From assembly GCA_024638705.1 (NCBI GenBank), contig JAHEJV010000005.1, positions 1-45,800 of the forward strand: a DNA stretch of 45,800 bases, read 5' to 3'. This document shows positions 39,785 to 45,800 of this stretch, one piece after another. The translations under genes were made by a program, and so were the position numbers. The notes below the pieces were generated by a model. That model was not told the origin of the DNA, did not search any database, and saw only the letters and a list, made by a program, of their open reading frames with translations. Origin of the DNA: Deltaproteobacteria bacterium (GTDB lineage: Bacteria; Myxococcota_A; UBA9160; SMWR01). Positions within the stretch are counted from its first letter, which is position 1. Each line of letters begins with the position of its first letter.

Positions 39785-40225
39785 TCAGCTCCGACGCAGC
39801 GCGCTCATCACGTCCGCGCGCGAGACCATACCGACGAGGCGGTAGTCGGCGTCGACCACCGGGAAGCTCTTGTTGCGGGTGCGCACCATCTTCTCCATCG
39901 CGCGGGACAGCGGCGTGCGCGGCTGCACGACGAGGGGATCGATCCGCATCACCGAATCGACGGGACGCCCCAGGATGCGACCCGCCGAGGGGAGCGTCTC
40001 CTCGTCGTCGGTGAACGCGCGCAACAGATCGAGCGACGTCACGAAGCCGACCAGCACGCCGCCCTCCACGACCGGAAGTCCGTTGAAGCCGGTCTCCTCC
40101 AGGATGCGCTCGACCTCGGCGAGCTTCGTCTCGGGACCGATCGAAAGCGGCTCGGACATGACGTCCGCCACCTCGAGCTCGAGGAAACCGTAGTCGGCTT
40201 CGGCAGTGCCCGCGGCGAGGGTCAA
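39785..40225 (-). CDS. CBS-domain protein
   Basis: VADVMSEPLSIGPETKLAEVERILEETGFNGLPVVEGGVLVGFVTSLDLL...VDSVMRIDPLVVQPRTPLSRAMEKMVRTRNKSFPVVDADYRLVGMVSRADV; TTGA overlap start. Confidence 0.87.
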   Translation of the reverse strand: MTLAAGTAEADYGFLELEVADVMSEPLSIGPETKLAEVERILEETGFNGLPVVEGGVLVGFVTSLDLLRAFTDDEETLPSAGRILGRPVDSVMRIDPLVVQPRTPLSRAMEKMVRTRNKSFPVVDADYRLVGMVSRADVMSALRRS

Positions 40226-40947
40226 AGCGCCGCCCGGATGCGGCGATAGCCCGCGCGCAGGTCGTCGGCGAGCTTGCGCGCGTCGGCCTCGAGCTGATGG
40301 AGCGGCTCCTCGGCGGCGCGGGTCACCTGCTTCGCGCGACGCTCGAGCGAGGCGAGGCCCTTCTCGGCCTCCTCCCAGCGGTCGCGCACCTCCGCCTTGG
40401 CGAGGTGCACCTGCACGCGCAGCTCGTCGCGCGCGCGACGCAACTCGTCGATCTCGCCGTCCAGCCACTCGCTGAACTCGGACTTCTTCTCCATTGCGGT
40501 CTCCTCTCGTTCCAGCCCGTCGAGCCCGTAGGCCGCCGCGAGCAGATCCGTCTGTGTCACCAGCCCGACCAGCTCCCCATCGACCACGACGGGAAGCGCC
40601 CCGATCTGTCGCGAGACGAGCAGCTCGGCCGCTTCGGCGAGCGACGTCGCAGGGCGCACGGTGACGACCTCGCGCGCCATCACGTCGGCCACCCGGACGC
40701 CCTCCAGGAAGGCGCGCCGCGCCGCCGGATCGAAGCCGAACGCCTTTGCGAGCGACACGGCGAGGGTGTCGCTCCGCGAAACCATTCCGACGAGCCGACC
40801 GCCGTCGACCACCGGCAGGTGGCGGACGCGGCCGAGGTTCATCACGTCGTCGCCGAGATCGAGATTCTCGTCCGGCGCGAGCGTGGCGACCTCGCGGCGC
40901 ATGATCTCCGAGACATGGCGTTGACCGAGCGGCATGGCGTTCCTCAC
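40222..40947 (-). CDS. CBS-domain protein with C-terminal coiled-coil
   Basis: VSEIMRREVATLAPDENLDLGDDVMNLGRVRHLPVVDGGRLVGMVSRSD...VADVMAREVVTVRPATSLAEAAELLVSRQIGALPVV followed by a ~90 aa charged helix. Confidence 0.9.
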   Translation of the reverse strand: MRNAMPLGQRHVSEIMRREVATLAPDENLDLGDDVMNLGRVRHLPVVDGGRLVGMVSRSDTLAVSLAKAFGFDPAARRAFLEGVRVADVMAREVVTVRPATSLAEAAELLVSRQIGALPVVVDGELVGLVTQTDLLAAAYGLDGLEREETAMEKKSEFSEWLDGEIDELRRARDELRVQVHLAKAEVRDRWEEAEKGLASLERRAKQVTRAAEEPLHQLEADARKLADDLRAGYRRIRAAL

Positions 40948-40976
40948 TTCGTCGATGACGTGACGGGACGAGGAAG

Positions 40977-40992
40977 TGCAGATTCGGTGCCA
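40977..40992 (-). promoter_or_regulatory. Sigma-54 promoter P4 upstream of the CBS operon
   Basis: Minus strand TGGCACC-GAAT-CTGCA. Confidence 0.72.
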
Positions 40993-41074
40993 GGCTCGGA
41001 CGCCGTGGCGTGCGCCGACGCGGGGCGCCGCGTGCCCCCCTGTCCCGCGACGGCGCTGCGTGTAGCAAAGCGCC

Positions 41075-42676
41075 TCAGGCCCGGGAGACGCGTGCCAGGA
41101 GGGCGTCGAGGGAAGCGGGCCAGTCCGGGAGGGTCGTGTCCACGAGGGCGGCGGGCGTGTCGATCTTCTCGAAGGCGGCGAGGCTCGCGTCGAGGGCTTC
41201 CGGGCCGGCGTCGGACGGATCGTCTCCCGCCTTCGCGCGGCGCGCCAGTCTCTCGCGCGCCACGTCGGGATCGCAGCGCACCTCGACGAGGAAGGGCTCG
41301 GCGCCGAGGCGGCGCGCGGCCGCGAAGGCGCGATCGCGATGACGCGCCCGGGAGAAGGTCGCGTCGAGGATCGCGGGGCGACCCGAGCCGAGCACCGGCT
41401 CCACGCGCTCGAGCATCGCCTCGTAGGTGCGATCGGTCTGTTCGGGCGCGTAGACCCCCTCGCCCCATCCGCGCGCCAGGCGGTCGGTCGGCGCCGCGCC
41501 CCACAAGCGCTTGCGCACCCGATCCGAACCGATCACGACCGCGTCCAGCCGATCGGCCAACTCCTCGGCGACGCTGCTCTTCCCGCTGCCGACGGCCCCG
41601 GACACCGCGATCAGCGCCGGGCAGCCCGCACGAGGCGCCAGCGCCTCGTGCGCGAGCTCGAGGTGGCGCCGCGCGCTGGCGACGGCGCTGTGCCGCTGCT
41701 CCGTCGCGATCGCCGGGTCGCGAGCGGCGAGCGCCGCGACCTTCGCCCGCACCGCCGCCCGATAGGCGAGGTAGTAGTCGACGAGTGCGTAGAGATCGAA
41801 GTCGTCGCGTTCCCGCGCATAACGCCGCAGGAAGCGCGCTGCCAGCTCGTGCGCTCCGCGGTAGCGCAGATCCATCGCGAGGAAGGCCACCTCGGAGGCC
41901 GAGTCGATCTTGCGCAGCGATTCGCTGAACTCGAGACAGTCGATCGCGATCGGCTCCGCCGCGTCGTCCTCGAAGAAGACGTGCTGGAGGTGCAGGTCTC
42001 CGTGGCCTTCGACGGCGCGCCCCTCGCGGCGCCGACGGTCGAAGCGATCGGCATGGTCGCGGACGAAGGCCTCGGCGCGCTCGCGGGCGGTCGCGAGCAG
42101 CTCCGGGGGCGCCGCCTCGACATCGGCCTCGGCGAGCGACGCGAAGTTGTCCGAGGCGGGACGCGTGCAGCGCGCGAGCCAGGCCTCGCGCGAGAACGGG
42201 GCCGGCGTCCCGAGACCGCAGCCGTCGTGGAAGTGCGCGATCCGCACCGCCAGCGTGTCGACGTGGCGGGGGGCGAGGCGTCCGGCCTCGAGCAACGAGA
42301 GTGCGTCGCGCCCGTCGGCGAGCCGACGCATCACCACACAGTGCTCGACCCGGTCGTCGGCGAGGGATTCGGCGCAGGCGCCCACGCGTGCGCCGCGCAG
42401 CGGAGCGACGCCGAGGTAGACGTCGGGCGCGAGCCTGCGGTTGAGCGCCACCTCGCGCAGACAGTCCGCGTTGCGCTCGGCGCGCGTGGCGAAGCGGACG
42501 AAGCCGAGATCGACCGGCTTGCGGAACTTGTAGACGCGCTCCCCGGTCCTGAAAACGTGGGAGATATGCGTCTGGATCCACTCGACGCCCGACGCGGCGC
42601 TGGGATCGCCGGGATAGGCCGCGGCCGAAGCGAGCGCCGACCACTCGGGTTCTCCGGCGGACGGCTCCGCGCTCAA
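41075..42676 (-). CDS. Bifunctional aminoglycoside phosphotransferase-like / P-loop kinase fusion (COG2187-COG0645 type)
   Basis: HGDLHLQHVFFEDDAAEPIAIDCLEFSESLRKIDSASEVAFLAMDL (APH-like) and LIAVSGAVGSGKSSVAEELADRLDAVVIGSDRVRKRLWG (P-loop); TTGA overlap with the USP gene. Confidence 0.9.
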   Translation of the reverse strand: MSAEPSAGEPEWSALASAAAYPGDPSAASGVEWIQTHISHVFRTGERVYKFRKPVDLGFVRFATRAERNADCLREVALNRRLAPDVYLGVAPLRGARVGACAESLADDRVEHCVVMRRLADGRDALSLLEAGRLAPRHVDTLAVRIAHFHDGCGLGTPAPFSREAWLARCTRPASDNFASLAEADVEAAPPELLATARERAEAFVRDHADRFDRRRREGRAVEGHGDLHLQHVFFEDDAAEPIAIDCLEFSESLRKIDSASEVAFLAMDLRYRGAHELAARFLRRYARERDDFDLYALVDYYLAYRAAVRAKVAALAARDPAIATEQRHSAVASARRHLELAHEALAPRAGCPALIAVSGAVGSGKSSVAEELADRLDAVVIGSDRVRKRLWGAAPTDRLARGWGEGVYAPEQTDRTYEAMLERVEPVLGSGRPAILDATFSRARHRDRAFAAARRLGAEPFLVEVRCDPDVARERLARRAKAGDDPSDAGPEALDASLAAFEKIDTPAALVDTTLPDWPASLDALLARVSRA

Positions 42677-43122
42677 GACGCGTCGTCCTCCCTGACGGTG
42701 AGCACGGGACAGGGGGCGACCTGCACGGTGCGCTCGGCGACGCTCCCGAGCAGGACGTGCTTCAGCCCCGTCAGCCCGCGCGTTCCCATCACGACGAGAT
42801 CCGCGTCCAACCGCTCGGCGAGAGCGGGAATCTCCTCCGTGGGAAAGTGCGGCGAGAGGTGCTCCGCGACGCGAACCCCCTCCGCCTCGACGCGCTCCTT
42901 CTCTTCGTCGAGCTTCTTCTTCGCGGCCTCGCGCAGGTCGCGCTCGAAGGTTTCGGGGACGACGATGCCGTAGGGGGTCAAGGTGGCCGGCGTCACCTGG
43001 TAGCAGTGGAGCAGATGCACCTCCGCGTCGAAGGACTTCGCGAGCCCGATGGCGGCGTCGACGGCGTGCTGGGAACCGCTCGAGAAGTCGACCGGGACGA
43101 GGATCTTCGAAACCTTGAACAT
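42673..43122 (-). CDS. Universal stress protein, single UspA domain
   Basis: SKILVPVDFSSGSQHAVDAAIGLAKSFDAEVHLLHCY and GTRGLTGLKHVLLGSVAERTVQVAPCPVLTV (G2xG9xGS ATP-binding motif). Confidence 0.95.
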   Translation of the reverse strand: MFKVSKILVPVDFSSGSQHAVDAAIGLAKSFDAEVHLLHCYQVTPATLTPYGIVVPETFERDLREAAKKKLDEEKERVEAEGVRVAEHLSPHFPTEEIPALAERLDADLVVMGTRGLTGLKHVLLGSVAERTVQVAPCPVLTVREDDAS

Positions 43123-43147
43123 GGACGGAACCTCCGACCCGAGACGA

Positions 43148-43163
43148 AGCATTCCGCGTGCCA
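43148..43163 (-). promoter_or_regulatory. Sigma-54 promoter P5 upstream of USP-APH/kinase
   Basis: Minus strand TGGCACG-CGGA-ATGCT. Confidence 0.72.
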
Positions 43164-43274
43164 TCGTCTGTGCGCGCGGCAGCGCGACACGGCACGCGTC
43201 GTAGCGTTCCGCCCCAGTGCGGGACATCCCGTCCCAGGTCGCGGGCCGCGCATTCGCGTGGAGCGGTTGCCTGC

Positions 43275-43290
43275 TGGCCTCCGTTTTGCA
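43275..43290 (+). promoter_or_regulatory. Sigma-54 promoter P6 upstream of hemerythrin-DASS
   Basis: TGGCCTC-CGTT-TTGCA, invariant GG/GC at -24/-12, 25 nt before ATG 43316. Confidence 0.62.
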
Positions 43291-43315
43291 CGATCTCCAG
43301 TCAGGAGGTTCCGTC

Positions 43316-43774
43316 ATGCAGCCGAGCGAAGTCCGCGAACGCATCCTCGCCGACCACGCGGTGCTCCGGGCCGATCTCGATCGGCTCGAGCTCATGGCGG
43401 CGGCGGCTCGCGAACCCGACCCGGACTCCGGGCGCGTGGCCGGGTTGCGCGAGGAGGGCCAGCGCTTCCTCGAGCGACTCGAGCTCCACATGCGCTGGGA
43501 AGAGGCCTACCTCCTGCCCATGCTGCGCGAAATCGACGCCTGGGGGCAGGAGCGCGCCGACCGCTTCGTAGCCGAACACCGCGAGCAGCGCGAGATCCTC
43601 CAACTCATCCTCACCCGGCTGCGCGACGCAGGGCGGCCCGACCCGATCATCGCACGCGACCTCGAGGGCCTCGTGGGCCTCCTGCGCAAAGACATGCACG
43701 AGGAGGAGTCCGACTTCCTCGACGACCGCGTGCTCCGTGACGACATCATCGCGATCGAGGTCGAGACGGGTTGA
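43316..43774 (+). CDS. Hemerythrin HHE-domain protein
   Basis: ILADHAVLRADLDRLE...LELHMRWEEAYLLPML...FVAEHREQREIL...DMHEEESDFLDD: H...HxxxE...HxxxxE pattern of HHE domains. Confidence 0.88.
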   Translation: MQPSEVRERILADHAVLRADLDRLELMAAAAREPDPDSGRVAGLREEGQRFLERLELHMRWEEAYLLPMLREIDAWGQERADRFVAEHREQREILQLILTRLRDAGRPDPIIARDLEGLVGLLRKDMHEEESDFLDDRVLRDDIIAIEVETG

Positions 43775-45270
43775 CGTCCCCGCGCAATCCCACGGGTCGA
43801 CTCGCCGCGTGGGGTTGGTGGGGCGGCCCGCTGCTCGCGCTGGCGGCGGGCTTCGCGCTCCCGGACCACTACGTCGCGACTTCGGGCGCGCGCGTCGAGC
43901 TGACGGAAGCCGCGCGGGCGACCGCGGCGCTCGGCGTCTGGATGGCCATCTGGTGGCTCAGCGAAGCGATCCCCGTCTACGCCACCGCCCTGCTTCCCCT
44001 CGTGGTGCTGCCGCTCTCCGGCGCGACACCCGTCCACGACGCCGCCGCGCCCTACGCCCACGAGCTGATCTTCCTCTTCCTCGGCGGCTTCCTCGTCGCG
44101 CTCGCGATGGAGCGCTGGGAGCTCCACCGACGCGTCGCGCTCGGCGCGCTGCGCGCGGTGGGCGACGCGCCGCGGCGCATGATCGGCGGCTTCATGGCCG
44201 TGACGGCGGCACTCTCGATGTGGGTCTCGAACAGCGCCACCGCGATCATGATGATGCCGGTGGCGCTCTCCGTCATCGATCTGGTGGCGGAGCAGGTCGA
44301 CGACGAGGAGACGAACCGGCGCTTCACCCTCTCGCTTCTGTTGGGCGTCGCCTACGCCGCGTCGATCGGCGGCGTCGCCACGCCGATCGGCACACCGCCG
44401 AACCTGCTGCTGCTCTCCTACGCGAAGTCCGAGCTCGGCGTCGACATCGGCTTCGCGCGCTGGACGGCGACCCTGCTCCCCCTCGTGCTGCCCCTTCTCG
44501 TGCTCGCCTGGCTCCTGCTCACGCGCGTCCTGCATCCGATCGGGCTCGAGCGGATCGAGGGCAGCGCTGCGCTGGTGCGCGAGCGGCTTCGCGCGCTGGG
44601 ACCGATGACCCGGCCCCAGTGGACCGTAGCCGCCGTGTTCGCCGCGACCTCGCTCGCCTGGATCACCCGGCCGCTGCTCGCCGCGATCGAGATCGGTGCG
44701 CACCGACCCTTCGCCGGCCTCACCGACACCGGGATCGCCGTCGCCGCGGGACTCGCCCTCTTCGCCGCACCGACCGGGCGTTCCGACGCGCGCTTCGTCC
44801 TCGACTGGGAGGCGACGGCGCGCCTTCCCTGGGGCGTGCTGCTCCTCTTCGGCGGCGGCCTGAGCCTGGCGGCGGCCATCGAGGCCCACGGCCTCGGCGC
44901 CTGGCTCGGCGCAACGGTCGGCGGCAGCGTCGACGTCTCTCCGGTCGCGCTCGTCGTGGCCGCCGTGACGCTGACGATCTTCCTCACCGAGCTGACCAGC
45001 AATACGGCGACCACGGCGACGCTCGTCCCCGTGCTCGCCGCGCTCGCGCCCGGGCTCGGACTCGACCCGCTGCTCCTCGCGGTGCCGGTCGCGCTGGCGG
45101 CGAGCTGCGCGTTCATGCTCCCGGTTGCGACGCCGCCGAACGCGATCGTCTTCGGGTCCGGACGGATCTCGATCCCGGAGATGAGCCGCGCGGGGTTCTG
45201 GTTGAACTGGATCTCGGTGCTCGCGATCTCGCTCTTCGCGTTCGCCGCGGTCGGATCGCTGCGCGCCTAA
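43771..45270 (+). CDS. SLC13/DASS family anion transporter
   Basis: WMAIWWLSEAIPVYATALLPLVVLPL, MWVSNSATAIMMMPVALSV, ASIGGVATPIGTPPNLLLL, ELTSNTATTATLVPVLAAL, LPVATPPNAIVFGSGRI. Confidence 0.94.
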   Translation: MTSPRNPTGRLAAWGWWGGPLLALAAGFALPDHYVATSGARVELTEAARATAALGVWMAIWWLSEAIPVYATALLPLVVLPLSGATPVHDAAAPYAHELIFLFLGGFLVALAMERWELHRRVALGALRAVGDAPRRMIGGFMAVTAALSMWVSNSATAIMMMPVALSVIDLVAEQVDDEETNRRFTLSLLLGVAYAASIGGVATPIGTPPNLLLLSYAKSELGVDIGFARWTATLLPLVLPLLVLAWLLLTRVLHPIGLERIEGSAALVRERLRALGPMTRPQWTVAAVFAATSLAWITRPLLAAIEIGAHRPFAGLTDTGIAVAAGLALFAAPTGRSDARFVLDWEATARLPWGVLLLFGGGLSLAAAIEAHGLGAWLGATVGGSVDVSPVALVVAAVTLTIFLTELTSNTATTATLVPVLAALAPGLGLDPLLLAVPVALAASCAFMLPVATPPNAIVFGSGRISIPEMSRAGFWLNWISVLAISLFAFAAVGSLRA

Positions 45271-45485
45271 CGACGGAACGCCGTCGCGGCGGTCGCGGCC
45301 GGACCTTCGCGAGCGAGGCTTCGCAACGCGCTGCGGACCTCATCGCAAGCCGCCGGGCCGACGATGCGGAAGCCGCGGTCGCGCGGGGCCACCAGAAGCG
45401 CCTGGAGCGCCTCCCGCGGGAGGAACCGTTCCTCGGACTTGCCCGTCCCCCAGGCACGCTGCGTGCCATCGGTCTCCACCGGCAC
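45267..45485 (-). CDS. Small hypothetical protein (uncertain)
   Basis: 72 aa ORF convergent with DASS, stop codons overlapping; LPREALQALLVAPRDRGFRIVGPAACDEVRSALRSLA is protein-like. Confidence 0.4.
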   Translation of the reverse strand: MPVETDGTQRAWGTGKSEERFLPREALQALLVAPRDRGFRIVGPAACDEVRSALRSLAREGPAATAATAFRR

Positions 45486-45508
45486 GCGGGTTGCACGAGG
45501 ATAGGGAC

Positions 45509-45800
45509 ATGAACACGCACGCTCTCGCCGTCCTGTCCCTCGGAATCCTCCTCGCGTCGACCGCGTCGGCGCAGAACACGCCCGCCGACCCGGTGCTCGC
45601 CGAGCTCGGACAGCCGGTTTACACCCGGTACTGCGTATCGTGTCACGGCGCGAGCGGACAGGGCGACGGACCCGTCGCTCCGGTGCTGCGACCGATGCCG
45701 GCCGACCTCACGAAGATCGCCGAGCGGCGCGGTGGCACCTTCCCAGCCGGCGAGATCGCGCGCACGATCGACGGGCGTTTCGCGATCGCAGCCCACGGCA
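45509..45800 (+). CDS. Secreted cytochrome c, partial
   Basis: Signal peptide MNTHALAVLSLGILLASTASAQ, heme motif YCVSCHGASGQGDGPV; runs off the window. Confidence 0.88.
   Translation, partial: MNTHALAVLSLGILLASTASAQNTPADPVLAELGQPVYTRYCVSCHGASGQGDGPVAPVLRPMPADLTKIAERRGGTFPAGEIARTIDGRFAIAAHG

Overview
High-GC bacterial chromosomal window (deltaproteobacterial-like gene content; taxon not assigned). Coding is dense on both strands. I saw no transposase, phage, CRISPR, rRNA or tRNA signal. The first ~34 kb is mostly housekeeping: ABC-F ATPase, CGFS glutaredoxin fusion, EgtD, ECF sigma/anti-sigma, PolA, ACP, CysK, TruD, LpxD/RNase HII, aldehyde dehydrogenase, heme operon (ccsA/hemX-like, hemA, hemC, cobA-hemD), macrodomain-gmhA, thioredoxin, rodA-mrdA-mreDCB and a PpiD/SurA-like foldase. 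The most interesting part is ~34.6-45.3 kb: universal stress proteins, CBS proteins, an APH/P-loop kinase fusion, hemerythrin, a Yip1-like membrane protein, a DASS transporter, an NtrC-type regulator, a PAS histidine kinase and a lone receiver. Six near-consensus sigma-54 (-24/-12) promoters precede its transcription units, so it looks like a compact self-contained RpoN stress/low-oxygen regulon resembling the mycobacterial DosR set in content. The second main item is a ~400 bp noncoding element between trxA and a HAD phosphatase gene. It has four copies of one ~45 bp repeat in alternating orientation, with head and tail subtypes shuffled so that two mutually exclusive secondary structures are possible. 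Smaller findings include a perfect 25 bp inverted repeat, a G-quadruplex-prone tract upstream of the heme operon, a 32 bp micro-duplication of the polA 3' end, tandem palindromes, a proofreading-degenerate PolA and recurrent NTGA start/stop overlaps.
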